Assembly: GCA_027487435.1 (NCBI GenBank)
Contig: JAIYDP010000355.1
Span: 1 to 64,000, forward strand
Direction: 5' to 3'
DNA length: 64,000 nt
Source: Verrucomicrobiaceae bacterium
GTDB taxonomy: Bacteria > Verrucomicrobiota > Verrucomicrobiia > Verrucomicrobiales > Akkermansiaceae
Shown here: piece after piece, positions 8,677 through 17,305 of the stretch
Numbering within the stretch: position 1 is the stretch's first letter
Layout of the letters: each line of letters opens with the position of its first letter
The notes under the pieces: model-generated
Database searches by the model: none
Told to the model about the DNA's origin: nothing
What the model saw: only the letters and a program-made list of their open reading frames with translations
Program-made: the position numbers and the translations under genes

Positions 8677-10131
8677 ATGAATCTGCGAACCGCATTACTT
8701 AACGTCCGCCAAATGGATGAGGCCGACCGCCTGACAACCATGTCTGGTGCATCGATCCACGAACTCATGGATCGGGCTGGCAGGGCAGTGAGTTGTGAAA
8801 TCGAGCGTCGTTGGTCAAAGCGTAGCGTCACGGTTTTATGCGGGCCAGGGAACAACGGTGGGGATGGATTTGTCACCGCCCGTTTGCTTGCCAAGGCCGG
8901 CTGGGTGGTTCAGGTCAGTCTGCTAGGCTCGCGTGACGATCTGAAAGGAGCCGCGCGCCAGCATTCGGACTTGTGGCAGGGAGAAATCACGCCCATCACC
9001 ATCGCATCGCTCGACGGCGCAGAACTGGTCGTCGATGCGATCTTCGGAGCGGGGCTGAGCCGGGCGTTTTCGGGGCCAGCTCAAGAAACGTTGACGGCGG
9101 CCGTGGTAAGGAAATTGCCGATCATCGCCATCGACGTTCCCAGTGGCTTGATGGGGGATACCGGAGCTTCGCTCGGGGCTGTGGCGGCTGATCTAACGGT
9201 AACATTTTTTCGGAAGAAGCCTGGACACCTGTTATTGCCGGGGCGCTCACTTTGTGGCGAGGTCGTCGTCGCCGACATCGGCAGCCCTGCCTCCGTTCTC
9301 GAGGAAATATCGCCTCGCACATTCGAGAATGATCCAGACCTCTGGTTGGCCGAGTTGCCCCGCCCCGGAGCGGAAGCAAACAAATACACCCGCGGCCATG
9401 CGCTGGTCTGCGGAGGCTATCCGATGACCGGTGCTGCTCGGCTTGCTGCATCTGCGGCGGCTCGCGCAGGTTCTGGGCTAACCACTGTCGCTGTTCCGGA
9501 AATCGCTCTGCCCATCTACGCGGCGGCGTTGACGAGCATCATGGTTCACGCCATTTCCACTCCCGATGACTTCCAACGGCTGCTCGATGATCGCCGTCTC
9601 ACCGCGTTTCTCATCGGGCCGGGCGCTGGCATAGGCGATGAAACTCGTTCCCGTGTGTTTGCCATGCTAAAAACTGGGTGCTCCACGGTGCTCGATGCCG
9701 ATGCACTCAGTTCGTTTCAAGATGATCCCGATACGCTTTTCCGCGCAATCGTCGGCCCCTGTGTTATGACTCCACATGATGGCGAATTCCAACGACTCTT
9801 TGACCCCAGTGGCGACAAACTCACTCGGGCGCGGGCGGCTGCGCAACGCAGTGGAGCCATTGTTGTCCTGAAAGGCTTCGACACAGTCATCGCTGCACCG
9901 GATGGGCGAGTCATCATCAATAGCAACGCACCACCGACCTTGGCTACGGGAGGTGCGGGCGACGTTCTCAGCGGCATCATCCTCGGGCTGCTGGCGCAAG
10001 GCATGGAGCCATTTCTCGCGGCTAGTGCTGGGGTATGGTTGCATGGCGCGGCCGCCACCGCCTTCGGGCCCGGACTCATCGCGGAGGATCTGCCGGATCT
10101 GCTGCCCAGTGTTTTCCGTCGCCTCGAATAG
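8677..10131 (+). CDS. nnr: Bifunctional NAD(P)H-hydrate epimerase / ADP- or ATP-dependent dehydratase
   Basis: Metabolite-repair enzyme that epimerises and dehydrates hydrated NADH/NADPH. The N-terminal YjeF_N epimerase domain (about 1-215) contains GPGNNGGDGF. The C-terminal ribokinase-like dehydratase domain (about 225-484) contains FLIGPGAG, MTPHDGEF and ATGGAGDVLSG. The frame is open 34 codons upstream, but homology starts at MNLRTALLN, so I use ATG 8677 (484 aa). It is in the same orientation as xfp, aldolase and phosphatase. Hydrated cofactor arises as a side reaction of glycolytic dehydrogenases, so the neighbourhood fits. Confidence 0.93.
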   Translation: MNLRTALLNVRQMDEADRLTTMSGASIHELMDRAGRAVSCEIERRWSKRSVTVLCGPGNNGGDGFVTARLLAKAGWVVQVSLLGSRDDLKGAARQHSDLWQGEITPITIASLDGAELVVDAIFGAGLSRAFSGPAQETLTAAVVRKLPIIAIDVPSGLMGDTGASLGAVAADLTVTFFRKKPGHLLLPGRSLCGEVVVADIGSPASVLEEISPRTFENDPDLWLAELPRPGAEANKYTRGHALVCGGYPMTGAARLAASAAARAGSGLTTVAVPEIALPIYAAALTSIMVHAISTPDDFQRLLDDRRLTAFLIGPGAGIGDETRSRVFAMLKTGCSTVLDADALSSFQDDPDTLFRAIVGPCVMTPHDGEFQRLFDPSGDKLTRARAAAQRSGAIVVLKGFDTVIAAPDGRVIINSNAPPTLATGGAGDVLSGIILGLLAQGMEPFLAASAGVWLHGAAATAFGPGLIAEDLPDLLPSVFRRLE

Positions 10132-10139
10132 GGTATTTG

Positions 10140-10173
10140 ACCCCATAGCACGATCTGATTACGGATGGCATAG
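10140..10173 (+). promoter_or_regulatory. Second strong ACCCCATAGC / GGCATAG element
   Basis: ACCCCATAGC, 17 bases, GGCATAG, starting 9 bp after the nnr stop and about 300 bp before the PRC-barrel gene. A half-match, ACCCCATAG, recurs at 10375-10383. Two CCCGAAATCCG-type motifs (near 10240 and 10275) related to the dispersed repeat at 11.3 and 48.3 kb fill the rest of this gap. Confidence 0.3.
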
Positions 10174-10301
10174 TCACGAGATAAGGATTGGCACGAAGCC
10201 AGTCCGACTACCAAGCAAACTACGAAAATGAAAAAATTAACCCGAAATCCGAAGTTGAGTGACTTTGGGTGAATCCCGAAATCCGATCTTCCCCTAATGC
10301 G

Positions 10302-10336
10302 ATACGCCCGTAGGAATCCTGCGGGCGTATTTTTTT
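10302..10336 (+). terminator. Rho-independent terminator
   Basis: Stem ATACGCCCG / CGGGCGTAT with an inner AGGA-A-TCCT stem, followed directly by seven T. It is strong and well formed. It lies after nnr and before the PRC-barrel gene, which therefore needs its own promoter in 10337-10477. Confidence 0.88.
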
Positions 10337-10477
10337 AGCATAGGGCTTTAGGGCATCACAGAAAGTAGGCGTCGACCCCATAGAATCTTTGGGCTTCTCC
10401 CGCTACGTTTAGGGTGTTTGGCCAAGGTCAACTTCGCACATTCAAACCGATAACACACAATCAAATCAAACAATACT

Positions 10478-11176
10478 ATGTTACAAAACATCAAAAAACT
10501 ATACGGCAATAAGATCAACGCCACCGATGGCAACATTGGTAAAATCGAGGATCTCTACTTCGATGACCAATTCTGGAACGTCCGCTACCTTGTGGCAGAA
10601 ACGGGATCTTGGCTCACCGAGAGGCAAGTTCTGATATCTCCCTTCAGCGTACAACGCTTGGATATGAAAGACAAAATGGTCATGGTCAGCCTCACGAAAA
10701 AGCAGATCGAGGACAGCCCCTCGATCGAAACCCACCGCCCTGTGTCGCGCCAACACGAAATGGAATACTACACCTACTACGGCTGGCCCTACTACTGGAG
10801 TGGCGATACCACCCTCGGCCTTGGCGGCGATCCGATAGCTTACACACTTTCGTCAGAACAACGAATCGCCAATCAAGCGCGACATTTCCGCGACGACACC
10901 CATCTCCGCAGCACTCTCGAAGTAGCGGGCTACGAAATCAAAGTAAGCAATGAAGTGATCGGCAAAGTCGTTGACTTTCTTGTTGATCCAAAGACCTGGT
11001 CCATCCAAGACTTGGTCGTAGAAGCGGGTCACTGGTATTCCGGCAAGGAAATCCTGATCCCCATCAGCAAAGTGACTTGGATCAGCTACGATGATTCCAA
11101 TATCCACATCTCCCTGAGCAAGGAAGATATTGAAAAAACTGGCGAGCACCACATTGCTCACGCCCATTCTTATTGA
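10478..11176 (+). CDS. Protein with two PRC-barrel domains
   Basis: A 232-residue protein with two PRC-barrel-like halves: residues about 1-75 (begins LYGNKINATDGNIGKIEDLYFD) and about 150-225 (VIGKVVDFLVDPKTWSIQDLV). They are joined by an aromatic linker rich in Tyr and Trp. PRC barrels are small beta folds found in the photosynthetic reaction-centre H subunit and in RimM. Stand-alone forms are often stress-related, with unknown biochemistry. There is no signal peptide, so it is cytoplasmic. Likely terminators flank it on both sides, so it appears monocistronic. Confidence 0.85.
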   Translation: MLQNIKKLYGNKINATDGNIGKIEDLYFDDQFWNVRYLVAETGSWLTERQVLISPFSVQRLDMKDKMVMVSLTKKQIEDSPSIETHRPVSRQHEMEYYTYYGWPYYWSGDTTLGLGGDPIAYTLSSEQRIANQARHFRDDTHLRSTLEVAGYEIKVSNEVIGKVVDFLVDPKTWSIQDLVVEAGHWYSGKEILIPISKVTWISYDDSNIHISLSKEDIEKTGEHHIAHAHSY

Positions 11177-11187
11177 TTGGCAGACCC

Positions 11188-11236
11188 CGGCCGTTCAACT
11201 CCTCCTGCTGGGGGAATTGGACGGTCATTTTTTTGG
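11188..11236 (+). terminator. Probable rho-independent terminator after the PRC-barrel gene
   Basis: An imperfect hairpin of GGCCGTTCAACTCC with GGGGAATTGGACGGTC around a short loop, followed by a run of seven T, starting about 12 bp after the stop codon. Confidence 0.7.
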
Positions 11237-11296
11237 AAAAATTAAAAGGATGCACCCTCACGCAGTGGACGCGCCGCAGCAGCAAAAGAAGTCTTC

Positions 11297-11386
11297 AACC
11301 CGAAATCCTAAGTATAACGCCGCCATTCGCTGCCATCATTTGCTGCGCAAGGCATTTCAGACTTTGGGGCAGCATCTTTGGAGCAG
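11297..11386. repeat. Left-hand copy of a dispersed CCCGARATCC-ended repeat
   Basis: About 90 bp beginning TTCAACCCGAAATCC and including GCGCAAGGCATTTCAGACT is nearly identical to 48281-48370. The similarity stops where the right half of the 48-kb copy begins, so this copy is truncated. No ORF is supported here. The rest of 11237-11499 shows nothing else. Confidence 0.85.
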
Positions 11387-11499
11387 AGTGAAACAAGCAG
11401 GTCGTGATCATGCCGATCTCGAAAAAATCCTCATCCCTTACAATGAGTTTGCCTTGGTGAGTTGTTAGATTTTCTTCGAAGCAAGAAACGGGGTTTTTG

Positions 11500-14400
11500 T
11501 TATGGTTCTTTGATGGTAAAGCGGAAAAATTGTTTTCCCTCCGGGATCGGCGCAAAGGGCAGTTCGATCCATTCCTCCTGAGTCGCGTAGCCATCGGGCA
11601 TCAGCGGGGGCTTCCAGTTCGTCCATGTGTCAAGATCTACGCTACTTTGGATTTCGTATAAGCGATAGGGTTTGCGTAAGAAGCTCAGTTTTGGTGAGGT
11701 TCCTATCTCAATTTTGGCTTGCCAATCCTCAGCACTTGTCAAAGGCGAACTTCCCAGAAGGTATTCACTGTAGTTGTCCCTCGAGTCGCCGTCAGGATCG
11801 GCACTTCGATCCCCCCTAGGATCGAGAGCGGAAAAGAATCCATTTCGCCATTGCTCATACAGTGGTCTTGCGGGCAACGCGCTATTGATCCATTCTGTAA
11901 GTAGTGCAATGCCCGCCTGATCAGTAACGTTGCTACCCAATGGAGGCATTCGTGTGTAACCATTTGACGCAGCAGTCCTGCTCAAAATCACAGAATGTGC
12001 TGCATCACCGGGAACCAAGAGATTATCGAGGGGGTGCATAGCTCCGGATACTTGTCCCATCATCAGACCTGTTTGATCTAACGATAAATGAAGGCTGCCG
12101 TCCCAACCTTTACCGGAACCACCCTTTTGATGGCAGTAGGCGCAATTGACATCGAGATACGACCGCACGCGTGCTTCGAGCGGTTGTGATGTGTCTGTGG
12201 TTGCGGTGTGACGTGGCAATGATGCTGGCGCGTCCATCGGGTTGGTAAGATAGCCTGCAAGGCTTAGAGCATCGAGTTGATTCCCCGTAAATGAATGGAT
12301 TGTGTGATGTAGATTCAGTTGCCGCGTGTTAAACGAGAGTGCGTGGCCTGCTAGCATTGTGTGGCAAGTTTGACATTGGCTTCTGCTGGGAATCGACCAG
12401 CGCTGAGGGGAGGTAACCCCATTGAAGTTGATGTCGATATTGAACTCTTGCCCGCCATCCTCTACTAAATGGGCTTCCGTGCCTGCTTCATTCCAACGGT
12501 AACTCACGCCATAGCTACCGGTATCGGTTTTCACCAGCACGCGGGTTTCGATGCGTTTTTGCGTAGCTGGGATGCCGTTGACCGTTTCTAAGTCGAAATG
12601 CTTCACCCAGATTTGTCCGGCAGGAAAAGTCCAAGCGCCGTTACGTGACCATGTCATACGACTGCTAGGATCGGGTATGCTAAACCAGCGGCGTTTGATC
12701 GCATGGTCGCTCCAGAAGCTGATGAGGGGCTTGTAGGGCAAGAGACTTGGCGATGGCGATAAGTCGGTGAGATCGGCAAACAAGCCTGTTTCACTCAGCG
12801 TCAGAGGAAAGCTGGAACTCGGAGTCACAGAGACAAGCCTCATGATGCGTCCTGCGAAGTAGTCAGATACGAGTAAGTCACCGTTAGAGGGATCGGTGCC
12901 GAAGGCTGCGAGATTCGCAAGTCCTGCGATCCGCTCTACCGTAACATTTCCTCCCGATACGTTGCCATCGCGTCGCAATGACCAAATCAAGCCAGAAGAA
13001 TGATCGCCGAAAATATAGGCTCCTTGAAGCGAAGGTACATTGCCACCACGGTAAACGAGTCCGCCGATCACCGAGTTACCTTTGAGAGTCGAATCCCCTG
13101 GTGTGCCAATGTGTTGATATTCATAAACGGGATCGATGGAAGTGAATTCAGCCGGCTTGGGAGGTGGGGCAGGTGAGGTGAAGTTGGTGTCGTGTTTCCC
13201 TTCACGATAGACCCATCCGTAATTGCCCCCCTTGGTAATAAGGTTGACTTCCTCATAGCTGTATTGCCCTACATCTCCTAACCAGAGATCTCCTGTCGGC
13301 GCATCGATAGAAAATCTCCACGGACTGCGAATTCCCGTAGCGAAGAATTCTGTGCGCACCGCATCGGGGGAAACAGGTAAACCATTAAAACTCGTTGCAC
13401 CGACGTAAGGGTTATCTGCTGGCACTGCATAACGAGCGAGACCAGCGTCGCGCGGGACTGAGGCATGGAAATTTGGTTCGAGATTGCCGACTTTCTTATC
13501 GACATCGATTCGTATCATCGCCGCAAAAAAATCCTTGTCGATGCGCTGACTGTTGGCGCGGTGGTCAAATGGATCGCCCTCGTCGCCTACGCCCCAGTAG
13601 AGATAACCATCAGCCCCGAAATGCAGATCGCCTCCATTGTGATTATGATCGCGGTCAGCTTGTTCGATGATGATCAATTCAGAATTTGGGTCAGCCACAG
13701 GGGAGGGGAGATTGATTTGATGAGAGGGGATGGTGAAGCGAGATAAACGTTGGAAGCATCCAGAAACGCCATTTTTCACCACGGTATAGGCTAGGTAAAT
13801 GTAGCCGTTGGAAGAAAATTGAGGATGGAACGCAAGACCAAGAAGACCATTTTCGCCAAACGCTCCTTGATTGATGGATTCAGCTGGAATTCTCGCGGGT
13901 GTGGCAATAGCAGCAGGCAGATTCAGCACGATAGAACTCGTAGGACTTGCTGATGTCACATCGGGAATGACTTTGACCAATCCAGCGATTTCACAGATAA
14001 ACAATCTCTTGCTTTCACCGGGTGGTGAAGCAAAGCACAGTGCCTTATTTACGGTAAGACCCGGGAAAGCCGGTGCTAAGCTGTAGGTTGTTTCTGGGGG
14101 GGGGGTTGGTATGTTGATGGTCGAGCCTGGTACCCTCAATTCGTTGCTAATTGATAGCTCGACATTAGCGGGCTCGGAAAACCCACCTGTTCCTGCAACA
14201 CGATATCGAAAGCTAACAATTTCGCTCGCTCCGCCGGGATGCGAATAGAGAACATTGCCATTCGGTTTCACTGAGATCGTGCCAACCGCAGGCGGCGTAA
14301 CAATTTCAACGCTGGAAGGATCGATAGTTCCCACATCGTTTTTCAGAACCTGCAGCTGAATTTTTTGACCCGTTTGTAGGGTAGCCGAGTCATTCATTGC

Positions 14401-15234
14401 GATGGGAGCCGGGAATATAGCGTTTGCCCCCGCCGTTCGACTTTCCATAATCTCGGATGGTGTCATCGCGTGATTGTAGATGCGAAGCTCATCAAGGGCG
14501 ATATGAGCGAGCATTTCGCTCGACCACTGAGAACGTCCGATCCAATTGTTGACATCGGAGAGTTGTGAAAGCTTGAAGGTCAGATCGAGTGAGCTGCGCA
14601 GGATTCCGTCGCGGTACCATTTCATCATACAGCCTGTTGACCCGAAGGATCCAGCGCCCTCTTCTACTGTAACCACATAATGATAGGTCGAGCCGATGGC
14701 AGTAGAGCTAGAAAGATTGGTATCCGTGTAATTCAGTGGTCCGTTATTCAATTTCACAGCAAACGTACTGAAACCTAATGCATTCTCCCGGTTGAGAGTG
14801 AGCAACATCGCATCTACCCCGGTGAAAGAACCGGGCGCAGAAGGACCATCGAGAATTTCTCCATTTGCGGCTCCTACACCTACTCGGGCAGAGGAGCGGC
14901 CAAAATCAAACAACCTTTGCCACGGACTAGCGGATATAGTCTTGACCCAGAACTCCATCGTTACGTTTTTCTTTGAAGAGAGCAGCCCATTGGGTAGATC
15001 AAGATACGCCGCGATCGTAGCAGCACTCTGGTTTCCGTTAGTGCCGCCAGGAAGAGTCAGGAAATTGCCATCAAGTGTCGCACCGTTTCCTCTCACTACC
15101 GCTTGCAATCCTTGTTTCGCATCGGCGAAAGCGCTGCCCGGAGTGACTGTGCTTGCCGGATCATTGAATGACCATCGATGCAGAAGCTCCGCGAACGAGG
15201 AGAACGAGAAAAGAACATAAAGCAGAAAGCCCAT
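11500..15234 (-). CDS. Secreted chimeric protein: LamG-like, PQQ-type sugar dehydrogenase, cytochrome-c-like domain
   Basis: A 1244-residue secreted protein. Start chosen at MGFLLYVLFSFSSFA, a clear signal peptide; the frame is open 77 codons further upstream, with Met at 15288 as the alternative. Order: LamG/concanavalin-like domain (about 20-260), short Ig-like linker (about 270-360), glucose/sorbosone-dehydrogenase-type beta-propeller (about 390-790; DRDHNHNGGDLHFGADGYLY, GDEGDPFDHR, GNYGWVYREG), then a domain with haem-binding CQTCH and CAYCHQK motifs (about 950-1150). It ends with the 'IQSSVDLDTWTNW ... FFRFTIKEP' tail. It is probably a periplasmic or extracellular sugar oxidase passing electrons to its own haem domain; the substrate is unknown. 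It is monocistronic. Confidence 0.85.
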   Translation of the reverse strand: MGFLLYVLFSFSSFAELLHRWSFNDPASTVTPGSAFADAKQGLQAVVRGNGATLDGNFLTLPGGTNGNQSAATIAAYLDLPNGLLSSKKNVTMEFWVKTISASPWQRLFDFGRSSARVGVGAANGEILDGPSAPGSFTGVDAMLLTLNRENALGFSTFAVKLNNGPLNYTDTNLSSSTAIGSTYHYVVTVEEGAGSFGSTGCMMKWYRDGILRSSLDLTFKLSQLSDVNNWIGRSQWSSEMLAHIALDELRIYNHAMTPSEIMESRTAGANAIFPAPIAMNDSATLQTGQKIQLQVLKNDVGTIDPSSVEIVTPPAVGTISVKPNGNVLYSHPGGASEIVSFRYRVAGTGGFSEPANVELSISNELRVPGSTINIPTPPPETTYSLAPAFPGLTVNKALCFASPPGESKRLFICEIAGLVKVIPDVTSASPTSSIVLNLPAAIATPARIPAESINQGAFGENGLLGLAFHPQFSSNGYIYLAYTVVKNGVSGCFQRLSRFTIPSHQINLPSPVADPNSELIIIEQADRDHNHNGGDLHFGADGYLYWGVGDEGDPFDHRANSQRIDKDFFAAMIRIDVDKKVGNLEPNFHASVPRDAGLARYAVPADNPYVGATSFNGLPVSPDAVRTEFFATGIRSPWRFSIDAPTGDLWLGDVGQYSYEEVNLITKGGNYGWVYREGKHDTNFTSPAPPPKPAEFTSIDPVYEYQHIGTPGDSTLKGNSVIGGLVYRGGNVPSLQGAYIFGDHSSGLIWSLRRDGNVSGGNVTVERIAGLANLAAFGTDPSNGDLLVSDYFAGRIMRLVSVTPSSSFPLTLSETGLFADLTDLSPSPSLLPYKPLISFWSDHAIKRRWFSIPDPSSRMTWSRNGAWTFPAGQIWVKHFDLETVNGIPATQKRIETRVLVKTDTGSYGVSYRWNEAGTEAHLVEDGGQEFNIDINFNGVTSPQRWSIPSRSQCQTCHTMLAGHALSFNTRQLNLHHTIHSFTGNQLDALSLAGYLTNPMDAPASLPRHTATTDTSQPLEARVRSYLDVNCAYCHQKGGSGKGWDGSLHLSLDQTGLMMGQVSGAMHPLDNLLVPGDAAHSVILSRTAASNGYTRMPPLGSNVTDQAGIALLTEWINSALPARPLYEQWRNGFFSALDPRGDRSADPDGDSRDNYSEYLLGSSPLTSAEDWQAKIEIGTSPKLSFLRKPYRLYEIQSSVDLDTWTNWKPPLMPDGYATQEEWIELPFAPIPEGKQFFRFTIKEP

Positions 15235-15704
15235 CACTCGTTCCGATGGAAAACGTATCGAGTTGTTTTGATTGCGAGATGAACACATTCGAAAATCATT
15301 TCTAATCTGCAAATGGTAATGGAACCTTGGGAACTTCATCGCATTGCAACGATTTTGCCTGTTATTTCCTTCGTAGATGGATGTGTTCATATTTTTCCCG
15401 TGATTGATTACGCGACTTACGCATCGATCTTGCCCCATTCGTTTCCGTTCGACAATACTGATCATACTAGCAGTTTGCTTTCAGGGTTAGCACGCTGCTC
15501 TTAATCCATTGAAAAGAATTGACATTTTATAGCCCATCGTGCGGCAGCTATACAATTTGCATCGTCAGGAGAACATCAATCAGCCTCTGATCGAGCAAAC
15601 CGTTCATCAGCAAAAAGGCCGTTGCTTTTCTGGACACGCTATTGCATTGACCTGAGGGGAAATGCCCCGTAAAGTCGCTCTGCAACGTCGAATCAAAACT
15701 CATC
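15235..15704. other. 470-bp divergent intergenic region
   Basis: It separates the dehydrogenase (minus) from the DUF1080 gene (plus) and must hold both promoters. A TTGACA near 15513 has no -10 box at normal spacing; TATACAAT lies 24 bases away. There is no repeat or RNA that I can name. Confidence 0.5.
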
Positions 15705-16397
15705 ATGTCACTAAGAACTCTCATCGCCGCGCTTGTCTTGCCACTACTCACGATCTTTTCATCAACCTCTGTAGCAGCAGAAGCTGCTGCTATCCCGCTC
15801 TTCAATGGGAAAGATTTGAGCGGTTGGAAAGTTGTTAATGGCACGGGGCAATACGCCGTAGCAGATGGTTGCATTGTAGGAACGGGGAAAAACATCAAAA
15901 ACAACACCTTCTTACGCACGGAAAAAACTTACAAAAATTTCGATTTTAGTTTCGAGATGAAATTCGATGATCTCTCGGGCAATTCAGGCGTGATGTTTCG
16001 TGGCTTGCAAAGAGAAGGCAACGATGGTCGCGTCTTCGGCTATCAATGCGAGCACGACAACCGCAAAGATCGTGCTTGGACAGCAGGTCTCTATGATGAA
16101 GCGCGCCGCGGTTGGCTGTATCCGTCTCCGCTTGGGAAATCAAGCACGCCTGAGCAGAAGTCGTTGCAAGAAGCCTTCACTGCTCAAGGCAATAAAATCT
16201 TCAAATGGAATGATTGGAATACCATCCGCATTCGTTGCGAAGATCGCCACATTCAAATCTGGCTCAACGGTGAAGTTCGCGTGGATTATCAAGATAACGA
16301 CAAAGACTTCACGGCAGAGGGCTTTTTGGGATTACAAATCCACGGCGGAAAATCCTGTAATGTGCGCTGGCGTAATCTGCTTCTGACTCCTCTCTAA
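15705..16397 (+). CDS. Secreted DUF1080 (3-keto-disaccharide hydrolase fold) protein
   Basis: A 230-residue protein with a signal peptide of about 25 residues (cleaved near VAAEAAA) and one DUF1080 concanavalin-like domain: LFNGKDLSGWKV at the start, NSGVMFRG in the middle, and GFLGLQIHGG near the end. The family is greatly expanded in PVC bacteria; some members hydrolyse 3-keto-glycosides. It may pair functionally with the oxidising sugar dehydrogenase encoded divergently upstream, although that one is not a known 3-keto former. ftsY begins 11 bp after its stop. Confidence 0.9.
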   Translation: MSLRTLIAALVLPLLTIFSSTSVAAEAAAIPLFNGKDLSGWKVVNGTGQYAVADGCIVGTGKNIKNNTFLRTEKTYKNFDFSFEMKFDDLSGNSGVMFRGLQREGNDGRVFGYQCEHDNRKDRAWTAGLYDEARRGWLYPSPLGKSSTPEQKSLQEAFTAQGNKIFKWNDWNTIRIRCEDRHIQIWLNGEVRVDYQDNDKDFTAEGFLGLQIHGGKSCNVRWRNLLLTPL

Positions 16398-16408
16398 CAT
16401 TTTCCATC

Positions 16409-17263
16409 ATGGGTTTCTTTAAATCCCTTTTTCATAAAATCACCAATCGCGCAGAAATCGATTGGGATGACCTCGAAGCAGAACTCATCGCAGCCGACCT
16501 TGGAGTCAAAGGTAGCATGTCGATCGTTGCTGGTTTGCAGAAATTAGGGCGAAAAATTTCCGCTGAAGATGTCATTGATGCGGCACGAAAGCACGTGAAG
16601 CAACTCCTCGTTTCCGGGCCTGTAATTCCTGCACCACCTGAGCCAGGAAAAACTCGCGTGATCATGGTCGTGGGGGTCAATGGCGTGGGCAAAACGACAT
16701 CCTGCGCGAAGTTGGCATTCCATTTGAAGAAGCAAGGCTACCGTTGCCTCTTAGCCGCTGCCGATACGTTTCGCGCCGCCGCGGTCGAGCAACTTGAGCG
16801 CTGGGGGCAAAGGCTCGATATCCCCGTGGTCAGAGGCAACCCCAATGCGGATCCTTCATCGGTTTGCTTCACGGCTCATCAAAAGGCTCTCGCGCAAAAC
16901 TTCGATTACCTCATTTGTGATACTGCGGGGCGCCTCCATACGCGTCACAACTTGATGGAGGAATTAGCCAAAATCCGACGCGTGATCGCCAAGAACGACG
17001 ATACTGCACCTCACGTCTCACTGCTCGTCGTGGATGCCACAACCGGATCGAATGCCTTGCAGCAGGCGAAAGAATTCCACAAAGCTTGTCCGCTCGATGG
17101 CTTGATACTAACGAAAATGGATGGCTCAGGACGAGGAGGAGTCGCCGTCATGATCCAGGAGCAGCTTCAGATCCCCACGTGCTTCATCGGCACAGGCGAA
17201 GAGCCTGATGCCTTTGCTCCCTTTGATCATGAAAGTTTCGTCAACGAAATGATTATTTCCTAG
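16409..17263 (+). CDS. ftsY: Signal recognition particle receptor FtsY
   Basis: A 284-residue SRP GTPase that docks ribosome-SRP complexes at the membrane for co-translational insertion. It has a short N domain (about 1-75), then the G domain with P-loop GVNGVGKTTSCAKL, DTFRAAAVEQLERW, DTAGRLHTRHNLMEEL and TKMDGSGRGG. It lacks the long acidic A domain of the E. coli protein, as in many phyla. The start MGFFKSLFHKI gives an amphipathic membrane-targeting helix. Confidence 0.96.
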   Translation: MGFFKSLFHKITNRAEIDWDDLEAELIAADLGVKGSMSIVAGLQKLGRKISAEDVIDAARKHVKQLLVSGPVIPAPPEPGKTRVIMVVGVNGVGKTTSCAKLAFHLKKQGYRCLLAAADTFRAAAVEQLERWGQRLDIPVVRGNPNADPSSVCFTAHQKALAQNFDYLICDTAGRLHTRHNLMEELAKIRRVIAKNDDTAPHVSLLVVDATTGSNALQQAKEFHKACPLDGLILTKMDGSGRGGVAVMIQEQLQIPTCFIGTGEEPDAFAPFDHESFVNEMIIS

Positions 17264-17305
17264 ATCAAGCTTGATCGCACGGAATTTTCCTCACACTCTC
17301 GGCCT

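Noticed and set aside
15513-15543. TTGACA / TATACAAT promoter before the DUF1080 gene
   Set aside because: The two boxes are 24 bases apart, too far for a sigma-70 promoter.
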